Assembly (NCBI RefSeq): GCF_008365275.1
Contig: NZ_CP043504.1
Location: forward strand, 1,674,001-1,738,000
From: Protaetiibacter larvae
Lineage (GTDB): Bacteria > Actinomycetota > Actinomycetes > Actinomycetales > Microbacteriaceae
Length of the DNA stretch: 64,000 nt
Direction: 5' to 3'
In this document: one piece after another, positions 41,361-52,782 of the stretch
Layout: every line of letters begins with the position of its first letter
Position numbering within the stretch: position 1 is the stretch's first letter
The notes under the pieces: generated by a model
Told to the model about the DNA's origin: nothing
The model's database searches: none
The model's input: the letters and a program-made list of their open reading frames with translations, nothing else
Translations under genes and position numbers: made by a program

Positions 41361-42772
41361 TCCCGCTTCGGCTGGATGAGCTCGCGCGCGCCCTCGGCGG
41401 GCGCCTCGTGCTGCCCGCGGGTGTCGCGGCCGACACGATCGTGGACGGGAGCGTCGAGACGGATTCGCGCCTCGTGACGCCCGGTTCGATCTTCGTCGCA
41501 CTGCCCGGCGAGGTCACCGACGGGCACCTCTTCGCCGCGGCCGCCGTCGAGGCCGGCGCCGCGCTCGTGATCGACCGCGAGGATCTGGGGCTCGAGGTCC
41601 CGCAGCTCGTGGTCGCCGACGGTCTCGACGCCCTCGCCGCGCTCGCGCGCGAGGTGGTGGCACGGGTGCGCGCCGGCGGGCGGCTGCGCGTGGTCGGGAT
41701 CACCGGATCGAACGGCAAGACCACCACCAAGAACCTGCTTCGGGCGATCCTCGCGACCCAGGGCCCCACGGTCGCACCCGAGGGCTCGTTCAACAACCAG
41801 GTCGGGGCGCCCATCTCGATGCTGCGGATCGATCACGACACCCGCTCCCTCATCGTCGAGATGGGTGCGAGCGGCGCGGGCGAGATCGCCCGACTCGTCT
41901 CGATCGCGCGCCCCGACATCGGGGTCGTGCTGAAGGTCGGCCTTGCGCACGCCGGCGTCTTCGGCGGCATCGAGGCGACCGAGGCGGCGAAGGCCGAGAT
42001 GGTGACCGAACTGCCCCCGTCGGCCGTCGCGGTCCTCAACGTCGACGACGAGCGCGTCGCGCGGATGGCGGAGCGCACCGCGGCGCGCGTCGTCGGCTTC
42101 GGTCTCTCCCGCGCTGCCGAGGTGCGCGCGGACGAGCTCGAGGCGACCGCGCAGGGCACGCGGTTCACGCTCGTCGTCGACGGGGTGCGGCGGCCGGTGC
42201 AGCTGCGGATCCTCGGCGAGCACCACGTCATGAATGCCCTCGCGGCGCTCACCGTGGCGCGTGAGCTCGGGGTGGACCTCGACACCGCGATCGCGGCGCT
42301 CGGCGCCGTGCCGCGTGCCGAGCGCTGGCGGATGGAGCTCTTCGAGCGTCCCGACGGGGTGACGGTCATCAACGACGCGTACAACGCGAGCCCCGACTCG
42401 GTGGCGGCCGCGCTCAAGACGCTCGCCCAGATCGCCCGGCCCGAGCAGCGCCGCACGGTCGCGGTCCTGGGGGAGATGGCCGAACTCGGCGAGTACGCCC
42501 GGGAGGAGCACGACCGCATCGGGCGGCTCGCCGTGCGGCTCGACATCCGACGGCTCGTCGTCGTCGGCGACGCGGCCCGGCACATCCATGCCGCCGCGGG
42601 ACTCGAAGGCTCCTGGGACGGGGAGTCGATCCTCGTCGCCGACGTGGATGCCGCCTACGATGTGCTGCGTGACGAGCTGCGCACCGGGGATATCGTGCTC
42701 GTGAAGTCGTCGAAGTCGGCGGGACTGCGCTTCCTCGGCGACCGACTCGCCGGGATCGGGGGGAACTCGTGA
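41357..42772 (+). CDS. murF: UDP-MurNAc-tripeptide:D-Ala-D-Ala ligase MurF
   Basis: 471 aa. ATP-binding [14 protein letters not shown] (about 114-127), central [12 protein letters not shown] and ALNVD-like nucleotide-sugar region, and C-terminal [12 protein letters not shown], all MurF motifs. It joins D-Ala-D-Ala to the UDP-tripeptide. Overlaps murE by 4 nt and mraY by 4 nt (GTGA). Confidence 0.95.
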   Translation: MIPLRLDELARALGGRLVLPAGVAADTIVDGSVETDSRLVTPGSIFVALPGEVTDGHLFAAAAVEAGAALVIDREDLGLEVPQLVVADGLDALAALAREVVARVRAGGRLRVVGITGSNGKTTTKNLLRAILATQGPTVAPEGSFNNQVGAPISMLRIDHDTRSLIVEMGASGAGEIARLVSIARPDIGVVLKVGLAHAGVFGGIEATEAAKAEMVTELPPSAVAVLNVDDERVARMAERTAARVVGFGLSRAAEVRADELEATAQGTRFTLVVDGVRRPVQLRILGEHHVMNALAALTVARELGVDLDTAIAALGAVPRAERWRMELFERPDGVTVINDAYNASPDSVAAALKTLAQIARPEQRRTVAVLGEMAELGEYAREEHDRIGRLAVRLDIRRLVVVGDAARHIHAAAGLEGSWDGESILVADVDAAYDVLRDELRTGDIVLVKSSKSAGLRFLGDRLAGIGGNS

Positions 42773-43881
42773 TCGCACTGCTGATCGCCGGCGCGGTGTC
42801 GCTCGTGTTCACCCTCGTGACCACCCCGCTCTGGATCCGGCTGTTCAAGAAGCTCGGCTGGGGGCAGTTCATCCGGGACGACGGCCCCCAGTCGCACCAC
42901 GCGAAGCGCGGCACGCCCACGATGGGCGGCATCGTCTTCATCATCGGCACCGTGCTCGGCTACCTCGTCGGGCATCTGGTGAACGAGGTCCCGTGGACGG
43001 CCGTCGCGATGCTGACCCTCGGCATGATGGTGGGCCTCGGTCTGGTCGGCTTCCTCGACGACTTCCTCAAGACCCGCAATCAGCGCAGCCTCGGCCTCGG
43101 CGGATGGTCGAAGATCGCCGGTCAGGTGATCGTGGCGACCGTGTTCGGCGTGATCGCTCTCAACTTCCCCGACGAGAACGGGCTCACCCCGGCATCCACC
43201 TCCATCTCGGGCGTGCGCGACATCCCCTGGCTCAACCTCTTCGCCTTCGGCCCCGTGATCGGGGTGATCGTGTTCCTCGTCTGGGTCAACGTCATCACGG
43301 TCTCGGCCTCGAACGGCGTCAACGTCGCCGACGGCCTCGACGGGCTCGCGAGCGGCGCCGCGGTCTTCGCGGTGTCGGCGTACATCTTCATCGGCTTCTG
43401 GCAGTCGAACCAGTCGTGCTTCAACGGCAGCCTCGACACCGAGGTGGCGTACAAGTGCTACGAGGTGCGGGATCCGCTCGACCTCGCGGTCGTCGCGGCC
43501 GCGATCTGCGGCAGCCTCGTCGGGTTCCTGTGGTGGAACACCTCGCCCGCGCAGCTGTTCATGGGCGACACGGGATCGCTCGCGCTCGGCGGTGCGCTCG
43601 CCGCGCTCGCGATCCTCAGCCGCACGCAGCTGCTGCTCGTGCTCATCGGGGGGCTGTTCCTCGTGACCACGGGCTCGGTCATCCTGCAGCGGGCCTTCTT
43701 CAAGGTCACCAAGTGGCGCACGGGCACCGGCAAGCGCATCTTCCTCATGAGCCCCTTGCACCATCACTTCGAGCTCAAGGGCTGGGCCGAGATCACCGTC
43801 GTCGTGCGGTTCTGGCTCATCGAGGCGCTCTTCGTGGCGGCGGGCGTCGGCATCTTCTATCTGGAATGGGCAGTTCGCTGA
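42769..43881 (+). CDS. mraY: Phospho-MurNAc-pentapeptide translocase MraY
   Basis: 370 aa, about ten membrane helices. Signature motifs: [19 protein letters not shown] with catalytic Asp pair, [23 protein letters not shown] and HHHFELKGW. It transfers phospho-MurNAc-pentapeptide to undecaprenyl phosphate, making lipid I. GTG start inside murF; its end overlaps the murD start by 16 nt. Confidence 0.96.
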   Translation: MIALLIAGAVSLVFTLVTTPLWIRLFKKLGWGQFIRDDGPQSHHAKRGTPTMGGIVFIIGTVLGYLVGHLVNEVPWTAVAMLTLGMMVGLGLVGFLDDFLKTRNQRSLGLGGWSKIAGQVIVATVFGVIALNFPDENGLTPASTSISGVRDIPWLNLFAFGPVIGVIVFLVWVNVITVSASNGVNVADGLDGLASGAAVFAVSAYIFIGFWQSNQSCFNGSLDTEVAYKCYEVRDPLDLAVVAAAICGSLVGFLWWNTSPAQLFMGDTGSLALGGALAALAILSRTQLLLVLIGGLFLVTTGSVILQRAFFKVTKWRTGTGKRIFLMSPLHHHFELKGWAEITVVVRFWLIEALFVAAGVGIFYLEWAVR

Positions 43882-45440
43882 ACGCACGACTCGAGCAGCT
43901 CACGAGCTGGCACGCCGACTGGTCGGGGCTGCGGGTCGCCGTCCTGGGTCTCGGGGTGACAGGTTTCGCGGTGGCCGACACGCTCGTCGAGCTGGGCTCC
44001 TCGGTGCTCGTGGTGGCGGCGCGCGGCAGCGACGACCACCGCGGCCTGCTCGAGGTCATCGGGGCGGGATTCCTGCAGCATCCCGACGATGCGGGCGTCC
44101 CGGACGCCCTGCGCGACTTCGCCCCCGAGCTTCTCGTGGTGTCGCCCGGCTACCACCCCGACCACCCGCTGCTGCTGTGGGCCGAGGAGGCCGGGGTGCC
44201 GGTGTGGGGCGACATCGAGCTCGCCTGGCGGCTGCGCGACAAGGTCGTGCGCGCGGACGGCACCCCCGCGGAGTGGATCCTCGTCACGGGCACCAACGGC
44301 AAGACGACGACGACGCAGCTGACCGCGCACATGCTCGTCGCGGGCGGGCTCCGCGCGGCACCCGCGGGCAACATCGGCATCCCGGTGCTCGACGCGATCC
44401 GCGACCCCGCCGGGTTCGACGTGCTCGTCGTCGAGTTGTCGAGCTACCAGCTGCACTGGAGCCATCGGAACGCCGCCGGCGCGCTCGCGCCGCTCGCGAG
44501 CGTGTGCCTCAACATCGCCGACGACCACCTCGACTGGCACGGCTCGCTCGAGGCCTACACGGCCGCGAAGGGCCGCGTGTACGAGAACACCCGGGTGGCG
44601 TGCGTGTACAACCTCGCCGACGCGGCGACGCGCGAGCTCGTCGAGGAGGCCGAGGTGCAGGAGGGCTGCCGGGCGATCGGCTTCGGCCTCGGCATCCCGG
44701 GGCGCAGCGAGCTCGGGGTGGTGGAGGGGATCCTCGTCGACCGGGCGTTCCTCGAGGAGCGCCACAGCCATGCCCTCGAGCTGACCACGCTCGAGGAACT
44801 GCGCGAGGCGGGACTCGACGCGCCGCATTCGGTCGCCAACGTGCTCGCCGCGGCGGCGCTCGCCCGGGCTGCGGGGGTCGAGCCGCGTCCGATCCGCGAG
44901 GCGATCCGCAGCTTCCGGATGGATGCCCACCGCACCGAGGTGGTCGCCTCGGCGGGCGGTGTCGTCTGGATCGACGACTCGAAGGCCACCAACGCCCACG
45001 CGGCGAACGCCTCGCTCCAGGCCTCCGCGAGCGTCGTCTGGATCGCCGGCGGGCTGCTCAAGGGGGTCGACCCCGCGCCGCTCGTCGAGCGTCACGCGCT
45101 GCGCCTGCGCGCGGCGGTGCTCATCGGCGTGGACCGCGACGAGCTGCGCGCCGCGTTCGCACGACACGCGCCCGGCGTCCCGGTGCTCGAGGTCGACGGA
45201 TCGGAGACTGTGGACGTGATGGCCGCGGCGGTGCGCGCCGCCGCATCCGTGGCCCGCGAGGGCGACGTGGTGCTGCTCGCGCCGGCGGCGGCCTCCATGG
45301 ATCAGTTCACGGACTACGCGGATCGCGGCCGTCGTTTCGCGGAGGCCGTCCGCAGGCACCTGGGAGGGGAAGCGGATGACCACGACGAGACCCCCGGCTC
45401 GTCCGCGCCGGACGCCCCCACCGCAGGCTCCGGTCGCTGA
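43866..45440 (+). CDS. murD: UDP-MurNAc-L-Ala:D-Glu ligase MurD
   Basis: 524 aa. [16 protein letters not shown] motif, LSSYQLHW and [20 protein letters not shown], and C-terminal [12 protein letters not shown], characteristic of MurD. Adds D-Glu to UDP-MurNAc-L-Ala. The C-terminal 30 residues are polar and overlap the ftsW start by 65 nt, the largest overlap in the cluster. Confidence 0.94.
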   Translation: MGSSLNARLEQLTSWHADWSGLRVAVLGLGVTGFAVADTLVELGSSVLVVAARGSDDHRGLLEVIGAGFLQHPDDAGVPDALRDFAPELLVVSPGYHPDHPLLLWAEEAGVPVWGDIELAWRLRDKVVRADGTPAEWILVTGTNGKTTTTQLTAHMLVAGGLRAAPAGNIGIPVLDAIRDPAGFDVLVVELSSYQLHWSHRNAAGALAPLASVCLNIADDHLDWHGSLEAYTAAKGRVYENTRVACVYNLADAATRELVEEAEVQEGCRAIGFGLGIPGRSELGVVEGILVDRAFLEERHSHALELTTLEELREAGLDAPHSVANVLAAAALARAAGVEPRPIREAIRSFRMDAHRTEVVASAGGVVWIDDSKATNAHAANASLQASASVVWIAGGLLKGVDPAPLVERHALRLRAAVLIGVDRDELRAAFARHAPGVPVLEVDGSETVDVMAAAVRAAASVAREGDVVLLAPAAASMDQFTDYADRGRRFAEAVRRHLGGEADDHDETPGSSAPDAPTAGSGR

Positions 45441-46638
45441 GCCCCACCCGCGCGACGCCGCCGCGGCGCCCCGCGGCTCGGCCGCCGTCGTCGCGGTGCG
45501 CCGCATCTTCGCGGCCGAGACGCCCGAGTACTTCGTGCTCCTCGGCACGACGCTGTTCCTCGTGGTGTTCGGGCTCGTCATGGTGCTCTCCTCCTCGTCG
45601 ATCGAGTCGCGCGTCGAGGATGGCGACTTCTTCGCGCAGGCGAGCCGACAGGGCCTGTTCGCGTTGTTCGGCATCCCGCTCATGCTCATCGCGGCACGCG
45701 CTCCGGTGATCTTCTGGAAGCGCTGGGCGTGGCACGCGATCATCGCGGCGATCGTCCTGCAGTTCCTCGTGGTCGCGACCGGCCTCGGCGTCGGCAACGG
45801 CTACAACACGAACTGGCTGAGGCTGGGGTCCTTCACCTTCCAGCCCTCCGAGACCGTCAAGCTCGCCCTCATCGTCTGGCTCGCGTTCATCATCTCCTCG
45901 AAGGCCGCGCTCATGCACGAGTGGAAGCATGTGGCGCTTCCGATCGGCCCGATCGCGGGCGGCGCCATCTTCTTCGTGCTGCTCGGCAACGACCTCGGGA
46001 CGGCCGTCATCCTGCTCGCGATGGTGCTCGGCGCACTCTTCTTCGGCGGCATCCGGCTGCGGATCATCGCCGCATCCATCGCCGTGGTCGGCGTGCTCGG
46101 CCTCATCGCCGTGCAGCTGAGTTCGTCGCGCAGCGATCGCATCTCGGCCTGGCTCGGCGGCTGCATGGATCCCGCCCTCGCCGAGAAGGACTGCTACCAG
46201 ACCCTGCACGGCTGGCAGGCGCTCGCCAACGGCGGGCTGTTCGGCGTGGGCCTCGGGAACTCCTCCTCGAAGTGGAACTGGCTCCCGGAGGCCGACAACG
46301 ACTTCATCTTCGCGATCATCGGCGAGGAGCTCGGGCTCATCGGCGCGGTGCTCGTGCTCGTGCTGTTCGCGATCCTCGCGGTGTGCTTCGTGCGCATCAT
46401 CCGCCGGCAGAACGAGCTGTTCGCGAAGGTCGCCACGAGCGTCGCGATGGTGTGGATCATCGGCCAGGCCTTCGTGAACATCGCGGTCGTGCTGGGCCTG
46501 CTGCCGGTGCTGGGCGTTCCGCTGCCGCTCGTCTCGGCGGGCGGCTCCTCGCTCGTGACGACGCTCGCGGCGATCGGCATCGTGCTGTCCTTCGCCCGCG
46601 CGCGCCCGGAGACGCGCTCGGGGGAGCTCGCCCGGTGA
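45376..46638 (+). CDS. ftsW: Septal peptidoglycan polymerase FtsW
   Basis: 420 aa. Pro/Arg-rich N-terminal extension (about 1-45), then about ten membrane helices of the SEDS family, with WLRLGSFTFQPSETVKLAL, NDLGTAVILL and the C-terminal PLVSAGGSSLVTTLAAIG. SEDS proteins polymerise lipid II at the division site together with FtsI. A substantial extension precedes the first helix. Start lies inside murD; stop overlaps murG (GTGA). Confidence 0.95.
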   Translation: MTTTRPPARPRRTPPPQAPVAEPHPRDAAAAPRGSAAVVAVRRIFAAETPEYFVLLGTTLFLVVFGLVMVLSSSSIESRVEDGDFFAQASRQGLFALFGIPLMLIAARAPVIFWKRWAWHAIIAAIVLQFLVVATGLGVGNGYNTNWLRLGSFTFQPSETVKLALIVWLAFIISSKAALMHEWKHVALPIGPIAGGAIFFVLLGNDLGTAVILLAMVLGALFFGGIRLRIIAASIAVVGVLGLIAVQLSSSRSDRISAWLGGCMDPALAEKDCYQTLHGWQALANGGLFGVGLGNSSSKWNWLPEADNDFIFAIIGEELGLIGAVLVLVLFAILAVCFVRIIRRQNELFAKVATSVAMVWIIGQAFVNIAVVLGLLPVLGVPLPLVSAGGSSLVTTLAAIGIVLSFARARPETRSGELAR

Positions 46639-47735
46639 CCGTCTACCTGATGGCCGGCGGGGGGACCGCGGGCCACGTGAATCCGCTGCTCGCGACGGCC
46701 GATCGGCTGCGCGAGCGGGAGCCGGACGCCGAGGTTCTCGTGCTCGGCACGGCGGAGGGACTCGAGGCGCGCCTCGTCCCGCAGCGCGGCTACGAGCTCG
46801 TCACCGTGCCGCGGCTGCCGTTCCCCCGCCGACCGAACCGTGACGCCCTCGCCTTTCCGGCGCGCTGGCGGCGCAGTGTGACCCTCACGCGCGAGATCCT
46901 GCGCGCGCGGGGGGTCGAGGTGGTGGTCGGATTCGGCGGCTACGCCTCGGCGCCGGCCTATGCGGCCGCGCATCGCGAGCGACTGCCGCTCGTCATCCAC
47001 GAGGCGAACGCGCGTGCCGGCATCGCCAATCGCTACGGGGCGCGCTTCACGCCCTTCGTGGGCACCGTGTTCCGGGCGACGCGCATCCGCCACGGACGCG
47101 TGGTGGGCCTGCCGCTGCGCCGGGAGATCGAACAACTCGACCGCTTCGCACGGCGCCCGGAGGCGCTCGAGGCCTTCGGTCTCGCCGCGGGGCGTCCGAC
47201 CCTTCTCGTGACGGGGGGATCGTTGGGCGCGAAGCGGCTCAACCAGGCCGTATCGGGTGCGATCGAGGCGATCCTCGCCACCGGCTGGCAGGTGCTGCAC
47301 CTCACGGGGGATCGGGCGCCCGTCGCCGACCCGCATCTCACGGGCTACCGGCTGCTCCCGTACAGCGACCGCATGGACCTCGCGCTCGCGGTCGCCGATC
47401 TGGCGATCTCGCGCGCCGGTGCGGGCACCGTGAGCGAGCTCGCGGCGCTCGGGATCCCCGCCGTCTTCGTGCCCTATGCGGTCGGCAACGGCGAGCAGGC
47501 GCTCAACGCGCGCGACGCGGTCGAGGCGGGCGGCGCCCTCCTCGTGGCGGACGCCGAGTTCGACCCGGAGTGGGTGCGCGGCCGGCTTCCGCGTCTGCTC
47601 GAGGATCCCGCGCTGCTCGCCGACCTCGCCGCGCGGATGGCCGCGACGGGCCGCCGCGACGGCTCCGACCGTCTCGTCGACCTCGTGCTCGAGGCCGCGG
47701 CGCAGCGCCCGGCGACCCCGAGCGCAGGAAGGTAG
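46635..47735 (+). CDS. murG: Lipid I:UDP-GlcNAc transferase MurG
   Basis: 366 aa. [10 protein letters not shown] at the N-terminus, [25 protein letters not shown] and [23 protein letters not shown], the standard MurG set. It makes lipid II at the inner membrane face. GTG start overlaps the ftsW stop. Its TAG stop is also the beginning of a TAGCGT hexamer ahead of murC. Confidence 0.95.
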   Translation: MTVYLMAGGGTAGHVNPLLATADRLREREPDAEVLVLGTAEGLEARLVPQRGYELVTVPRLPFPRRPNRDALAFPARWRRSVTLTREILRARGVEVVVGFGGYASAPAYAAAHRERLPLVIHEANARAGIANRYGARFTPFVGTVFRATRIRHGRVVGLPLRREIEQLDRFARRPEALEAFGLAAGRPTLLVTGGSLGAKRLNQAVSGAIEAILATGWQVLHLTGDRAPVADPHLTGYRLLPYSDRMDLALAVADLAISRAGAGTVSELAALGIPAVFVPYAVGNGEQALNARDAVEAGGALLVADAEFDPEWVRGRLPRLLEDPALLADLAARMAATGRRDGSDRLVDLVLEAAAQRPATPSAGR

Positions 47736-47738
47736 CGT
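47733..47738 (+). promoter_or_regulatory. Possible internal promoter of murC overlapping the murG stop
   Basis: TAGCGT begins with the murG TAG stop and ends 7 nt before the murC ATG at 47746. This would give murC-ftsQ a separate leaderless transcript. Confidence 0.4.
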
Positions 47739-47745
47739 TGACGGG

Positions 47746-49143
47746 ATGATCAAGCCCGAACTCGACCAGGAGCTGCCCGCCGAGCTCGGCTCCGTGCACT
47801 TCGTGGGCATCGGCGGCTCCGGGATGAGCGGCATCGCGCGGCTCCTGCTGGACGCCGGGCACCGGGTCACCGGTTCGGACCTGCGGGAGACCGACGCGGT
47901 CCGCGAGCTTCGTGCGGCGGGTGCCACGATCGCGATCGGGCACGACGCGGCGAACGTCGGCGATGCCGACACGGTCGTCGTGACGGGCGCGCTCTGGCAG
48001 GACAACCCCGAGTACCGGCGCGCCTTGGCGGAGGGCATCCCCGTGCTGCACCGCTCGCAGGCGCTGCGCTGGCTCATCGGCGGGCACCGGCTCATCTCGG
48101 TGGCGGGTGCCCACGGCAAGACCACCTCGACGGGGATGATCGTGACCGCCCTGCGCGAGCTGGGCGCAGATCCCGGGTTCGTCAACGGCGGCGTCATCGC
48201 GGGCTACGGCCGCAGCTCCGCCTCCGGCGCCGATGAGCTGTTCGTGGTGGAGGCGGACGAGTCCGACGGCTCGTTCCTGCTCTACGACACCGCGATCGCG
48301 CTCATCACCAACGTCGACGCCGACCACCTCGACCACTACGGCGACCAAGCCGCCTTCGAGGACGCCTTCGTGCGGTTCGCGCAGGGCGCGAGCGAGTTCG
48401 TGGTGGCCTCGAGCGACGACCCGGGGACCCGCGCGGTCACGGCGCGCCTCGAGGGAACGCGCCTGGTCACCTTCGGCTTCGCGGAGGACGCCGAGGTGCG
48501 GCTCGTCGAGGTCGTCGCGGACGGTCCCGTCGCCTTCACGCTGCGCTACCGCGGCCGCGAACACCGCGCACGGCTCGCGATCCCCGGTGCGCACAACGCG
48601 ATCAACGCGGCAGGCGCCTTCGCGGTGCTCGCGACCCTCGGCCACGACCCGGAGGCGATCCTCCGCGGGCTCGAGACCTTCGCGGGGACGGGGCGGCGGT
48701 TCGAGCTGCACGGCGAGGTGCGCGGCGTGCGCGTGTTCGACGACTACGCCCACCACCCGACGGAGGTGGAGGCCGCGCTCGCGACGGCGCGGTCGGTCGT
48801 CGGCGCGGGCCGGGTGATCGCGATCCACCAGCCGCACCTCTACAGCCGGACCCGGCTCATGGCGGGCGAGTTCGCCGAGGTCTACGAGCGGCTCGCCGAC
48901 CACACGGTCGTGCTCGACGTGTTCGGCGCCCGCGAGGACCCCGAGCCCGGCGTCACGGGCGCTCTCGTGTCGCAGCGTTTCGCCGACCCGAGTCGCGTCG
49001 ACTACCTGCCCGACTGGCAGCAGGCGGCGGAGCGGGTGGCCGAGCTCGCCCGCCCGGGCGATCTGGTGATGACCCTCAGCTGCGGCGACGTGTACCGCAT
49101 CATCCCGCAGCTGCTCGGGGCGCTCGACGCGGGCCCGGCATGA
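47746..49143 (+). CDS. murC: UDP-MurNAc:L-Ala ligase MurC
   Basis: 465 aa. [18 protein letters not shown] at the N-terminus, [15 protein letters not shown] site, EADESDGSF and [12 protein letters not shown], all MurC motifs. First ligase of the stem peptide. Followed 13 nt later by ftsQ. Confidence 0.95.
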   Translation: MIKPELDQELPAELGSVHFVGIGGSGMSGIARLLLDAGHRVTGSDLRETDAVRELRAAGATIAIGHDAANVGDADTVVVTGALWQDNPEYRRALAEGIPVLHRSQALRWLIGGHRLISVAGAHGKTTSTGMIVTALRELGADPGFVNGGVIAGYGRSSASGADELFVVEADESDGSFLLYDTAIALITNVDADHLDHYGDQAAFEDAFVRFAQGASEFVVASSDDPGTRAVTARLEGTRLVTFGFAEDAEVRLVEVVADGPVAFTLRYRGREHRARLAIPGAHNAINAAGAFAVLATLGHDPEAILRGLETFAGTGRRFELHGEVRGVRVFDDYAHHPTEVEAALATARSVVGAGRVIAIHQPHLYSRTRLMAGEFAEVYERLADHTVVLDVFGAREDPEPGVTGALVSQRFADPSRVDYLPDWQQAAERVAELARPGDLVMTLSCGDVYRIIPQLLGALDAGPA

Positions 49144-49156
49144 CGCGAGGGCTCTC

Positions 49157-50119
49157 GTGAAGCGGCCGGCCGGGTTCGATGCGCCGGCGGAGGCGCCTGC
49201 GGAACGTGCGCCGCGCGGGAAGACGCCCGCGCCGGAACGTCCGACGCCGGTCCGTGAGAAGCCCGCTCGCGAGACGCCCGCTCGCGCGACGTCCGTTCGG
49301 GAGAAGCCCGTCCGAGAGAAGCGCCCGCCCCGTTCCTCGGCCGCCCGCCTCGCGACGGCGGAACTCCGCGCCGCGGAGCGCGCGCGACGCCGCCAGGAAC
49401 GGCTCGAGCTGCGCCGCTTCACCCGCCGCACCCGTCGCCGACGGATCGCCTGGCTGATCGGGGTGGGTCTCGTCGTCACGCTCGTCGGCATCAGCCTCGG
49501 GGCCGTCTACTCGCCGCTGCTGGCCCTGCGCGAGATCCGGGTCGACGGCACCGTGCGCCTCGACCCCGCGCAGATCGTCGACGCGATCGACGGGCAGGAG
49601 GGCGTGCCGCTCGCGCTCCTCGACGAGTCGCGCTTGCGCGAGGAGCTCGGCGGGTTCCGGCTCATCCGCAGCTACACGACCGAGATCCTGCCGCCGGGAA
49701 CGCTCATCGTGCACGTCTCCGAGCGCACGCCGATCGGTTCGATCCTGCGCGGGGGATCCTTCGAGCTCGTCGATGCGGCCGGGGTCATGATCGACTCCAC
49801 GCCCGAGCGCACTCCGGGGGTTCCGCTCATCCAGGTCGCCGACGACGATGTCGAGTCGGCCGCCTATCGTTCGGTGGCCGAGGTGCTGCTGGCGCTTCCC
49901 CCCGAGCTGCTCGCCCAGGTCGACACCGTGGTCGCCTCGACGCGCGACGACGTGACGCTCGGGATGGTCGGGTCGAGCCAGCGGGTCGAGTGGGGCGGTG
50001 CGGAGAACTCGGCGCACAAGGCGCGAGTGCTCGCGGCGCTGCTCGCGATCCACGCCGGGAGCGGGCCGGGCAGCTACGACGTGTCGGCTCCGGGCAGCGC
50101 GGTCTTCCGGAAGGGCTAG
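49157..50119 (+). CDS. ftsQ: Cell division protein FtsQ
   Basis: 320 aa; GTG start. A long charged N-terminal tail (about 1-95) with repeats of VREKP and ARETPARA, one membrane helix (about 97-118), a POTRA domain (about 122-195; LREIRVDGTVRLDPAQIVDAI) and a beta domain (LIRSYTTEILPPGTLIVHVSERTPI in parts). FtsQ scaffolds the division machine. The N-terminal tail is unusually long and likely disordered. Confidence 0.9.
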   Translation: MKRPAGFDAPAEAPAERAPRGKTPAPERPTPVREKPARETPARATSVREKPVREKRPPRSSAARLATAELRAAERARRRQERLELRRFTRRTRRRRIAWLIGVGLVVTLVGISLGAVYSPLLALREIRVDGTVRLDPAQIVDAIDGQEGVPLALLDESRLREELGGFRLIRSYTTEILPPGTLIVHVSERTPIGSILRGGSFELVDAAGVMIDSTPERTPGVPLIQVADDDVESAAYRSVAEVLLALPPELLAQVDTVVASTRDDVTLGMVGSSQRVEWGGAENSAHKARVLAALLAIHAGSGPGSYDVSAPGSAVFRKG

Positions 50120-50209
50120 GCGTGTTTCGCGACACGCGGAGCGGCATGGCTGCGGCGTGAGGCGTCGCACGTACCGTGAAGGCACAACAGACTAGTGAGA
50201 AAGACTCTA

Positions 50210-50226
50210 AACCTCAAGTAGAGGTT
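50210..50226. promoter_or_regulatory. Inverted repeat (FtsR-type site) upstream of ftsZ
   Basis: AACCTC (50210-50215), AAGTA, GAGGTT (50221-50226), 27 nt before the ftsZ GTG, with a second AGGTT-like copy GAAGGTT immediately after. It shares AACCTCAAG with the site before the second merR gene (17916-17933). FtsR is a known activator of ftsZ in corynebacteria, so this is its probable binding site. Confidence 0.6.
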
Positions 50227-50252
50227 GAAGGTTCTTCTCCAGGAGGCCGGAC

Positions 50253-51401
50253 GTGACATCGAACCAGAACTACCTCGCCGTCATCAAGGTCGTCGGAATC
50301 GGCGGCGGTGGCGTGAACGCGGTGAACCGGATGATCGAGCTCGGCCTGCGCGGCGTCGAGTTCATCGCCATCAACACCGACGCCCAGGCGCTGCTCATGA
50401 GCGACGCCGACGTCAAGCTCGACGTGGGGCGTGAGCTCACCCGCGGGCTCGGCGCGGGTGCCGACCCCGAGGTCGGCCGACGCGCCGCCGAGGACCACGC
50501 GGAGGAGATCGAGGAGGCGCTCACCGGCGCCGACATGGTCTTCGTGACCGCGGGCGAGGGCGGCGGCACCGGCACGGGCGGCGCGCCCGTGGTGGCGCGC
50601 ATCGCCAAGTCGATCGGCGCCCTCACCATCGGCGTCGTCACGAAGCCCTTCGGCTTCGAGGGCAAGCGTCGTCAGGCCCAGGCCGAGATCGGCGTCGCGG
50701 CGCTCAAGAACGAGGTCGACACCCTCATCGTCGTCCCCAACGACCGCCTGCTCGAGATCAGCGACCGCGGCATCAGCATGCTCGAGGCCTTCTCGACCGC
50801 CGACCAGGTGCTGCTCGCGGGCGTTCAGGGCATCACCGACCTCATCACGACACCCGGACTCATCAACCTCGACTTCGCCGACGTCAAGTCGGTCATGCAG
50901 GGCGCGGGCTCGGCGCTCATGGGCATCGGCGCAAGCCGCGGGGCCGACCGGGCCATCAAGGCCGCGGAGCTCGCGGTCGCCTCGCCGCTGCTCGAGGCCT
51001 CGATCGACGGTGCGCACGGCGTGCTGCTGTCGATCCAGGGCGGATCGAACCTCGGCATCTTCGAGATCAACGACGCCGCCCGCCTCGTGCAGGAGGCCGT
51101 GCACCCCGAGGCGAACATCATCTTCGGCGCCGTCATCGACGACACCCTCGGCGACGAGGTGCGCGTCACGGTCATCGCGGCGGGCTTCGACGGCGGCGAA
51201 CCGAGTGTGCGCCCCGCGGTCGCCGATCGCCGCAGCAGCTACGCGGAGGTCCCCGTGCCGGTGGCCGTCGGAGCGACCGGCTCGCTCGCCGAGGCCCCCG
51301 CGCCCGAGAGCTGGACGCGCGAGCCCGAGGTGCCCGTGGTGGCCTCGCTCGACGACTTCGAGGACGACGCGGACCTGGACATCCCCGACTTCCTGAAGTG
51401 A
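50253..51401 (+). CDS. ftsZ: Cell division GTPase FtsZ
   Basis: 382 aa; GTG start with AGGAGG at 50241-50246. Tubulin signature [10 protein letters not shown] (103-112), T-loops NRMIE and NTDAQAL, and the C-terminal tail [12 protein letters not shown] that binds SepF and other partners, after a Pro/Ala/Glu linker. It polymerises into the Z-ring. Has its own upstream region of 130 nt containing the FtsR-type site, so it is probably transcribed from a separate promoter. Confidence 0.97.
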   Translation: MTSNQNYLAVIKVVGIGGGGVNAVNRMIELGLRGVEFIAINTDAQALLMSDADVKLDVGRELTRGLGAGADPEVGRRAAEDHAEEIEEALTGADMVFVTAGEGGGTGTGGAPVVARIAKSIGALTIGVVTKPFGFEGKRRQAQAEIGVAALKNEVDTLIVVPNDRLLEISDRGISMLEAFSTADQVLLAGVQGITDLITTPGLINLDFADVKSVMQGAGSALMGIGASRGADRAIKAAELAVASPLLEASIDGAHGVLLSIQGGSNLGIFEINDAARLVQEAVHPEANIIFGAVIDDTLGDEVRVTVIAAGFDGGEPSVRPAVADRRSSYAEVPVPVAVGATGSLAEAPAPESWTREPEVPVVASLDDFEDDADLDIPDFLK

Positions 51402-51405
51402 CGAG

Positions 51406-52095
51406 ATGAGCGCCCCGGACGGCGGGCCGCTCGCGGAGCGGCTCGCCGCCGTGGATTCCGGCATCGCCGACGCCGCGCGCGCGGCGGGCCGGGATCCCGC
51501 CGAGCTCACCCGGATCGTCGTCACCAAGTTCCACCCGGCCGCGCTCGTGCGCGAACTCGCCGCGCTCGGCGTGCACGAGCTGGGGGAGAACCGCCACCAG
51601 GAGGCGCAGGCGAAAGCGGCGGAGACCGCCGACCTCGACATCCGCTGGCATTTCGTCGGGCAGCTGCAGAGCAACAAGGCCCGCGCCGTGCGGCGCTACG
51701 CGCACGCCATCCACTCCCTCGATCGCACCTCGCTCGTGGACGCGCTCCGCGACGCGGAGGCTCCCGCCATCGAGGGCTTCCTCGAGATCGACCTCTCCGG
51801 CGAACCCGGCAGAGGGGGCGTCGCCCCGGATGCCGCGCCCGCCCTCGCCGAACGCGTGCTCGCGACCGAGGGGCTGCGGCTCGTGGGCGTCATGGGGGTC
51901 GCCCCGCTCGGCGCCGAGCCGCGCCCCGCCTTCGCGCGGCTGCGCGCGGTCTCGGAGCGCATCCGCGAGCTGGCGCCCGACGCGGACCGCATCTCGGCGG
52001 GCATGTCGGGGGACTTCCGCGAGGCGATCCTGGAAGGCGCGACACACCTGCGCATCGGCACGGCAATCACGGGAAAGCGGCCCGACCGCGGTTAA
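51406..52095 (+). CDS. ylmE: PLP-homeostasis protein YlmE/YggS
   Basis: 229 aa. Alanine-racemase-like barrel with the PLP-binding Lys41 in IVVTKFHP, and [26 protein letters not shown] and [12 protein letters not shown]. Lies 4 nt after ftsZ, where ylmD often intervenes. Maintains pyridoxal phosphate balance; in this cluster it is conserved beside sepF. Confidence 0.93.
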   Translation: MSAPDGGPLAERLAAVDSGIADAARAAGRDPAELTRIVVTKFHPAALVRELAALGVHELGENRHQEAQAKAAETADLDIRWHFVGQLQSNKARAVRRYAHAIHSLDRTSLVDALRDAEAPAIEGFLEIDLSGEPGRGGVAPDAAPALAERVLATEGLRLVGVMGVAPLGAEPRPAFARLRAVSERIRELAPDADRISAGMSGDFREAILEGATHLRIGTAITGKRPDRG

Positions 52096-52130
52096 TCTCG
52101 GGTCAGACCCTGAGAGTTCCGGAGGACGAC

Positions 52131-52583
52131 ATGGCGAACCCGCTGCGCAAGACGATGGTCTATCTCGGCCTGGCCGATGAGGACTACGACGACGCCGTCG
52201 AGCAGGCGCCCGTCGCCGCTCCGGCCCCGAGCGGATCGGCGCGCCCCGCGCCGGTGACCCCGCTGCGCCGCGCCGCGGCCCCCCGCACGGCGCCCGCCGG
52301 CATGAACGAGATCCTCACGGTCCACCCGCGCCACTACAAGGACGCCCAGACGATCGCCGAGAGCTTCCGCGAGGGCATCCCGGTCATCATCAACCTCACC
52401 CAGATGAGCGAGCCCGAGGCGCGTCGCCTCATCGACTTCGCGAGCGGCCTCTCGATGGGGCTCTACGGCAAGATCGAGCGCGTCACGAGCAAGGTGTTCC
52501 TGCTCTCGCCCGAGCACGTCGCGATCAGCGGCGATCAGGCGGAAGCCGAGTCCGAGGTCGACGCGAGCTTCTTCGACCGGTGA
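52131..52583 (+). CDS. sepF: Cell division protein SepF
   Basis: 150 aa. N-terminal membrane-targeting helix [18 protein letters not shown], a Pro/Ala linker, then the SepF domain (about 63-150) with [33 protein letters not shown]. SepF anchors FtsZ to the membrane in actinobacteria, which lack FtsA. CGGAGGA precedes the ATG. Confidence 0.94.
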   Translation: MANPLRKTMVYLGLADEDYDDAVEQAPVAAPAPSGSARPAPVTPLRRAAAPRTAPAGMNEILTVHPRHYKDAQTIAESFREGIPVIINLTQMSEPEARRLIDFASGLSMGLYGKIERVTSKVFLLSPEHVAISGDQAEAESEVDASFFDR

Positions 52584-52589
52584 ACCGGC

Positions 52590-52627
52590 GGTGATCGCGT
52601 AGCCCGCAGGCGCGTCGAGATCACACC
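52590..52627. repeat. Dispersed intergenic repeat, degenerate copy
   Basis: GGTGATCGCGTAGCCCGC then AGGCGCGTCGAGATCACACC resembles the unit at 58981-59022 and has GGTGATC/GATCAC ends able to pair. It lies in the 199-nt sepF-divIVA gap, where a yggT gene usually stands; nothing codes for YggT here. TACGCT (52688) and TACGGT (52732) may be -10 boxes for divIVA. Confidence 0.4.
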
Positions 52628-52782
52628 AGCCCCACCACCCACACTGGCAACCGAACGGGGGGCAGCCCTCCGTCGCGTCGACGGCTGTACGCTGGATGTC
52701 GGCGCGGCCTCTGGCTGCGAGCGATCCTTGCTACGGTGAGGAGATTCGCGAACCGGATCAGGCAAGCAATGGAGGTGCGGTC

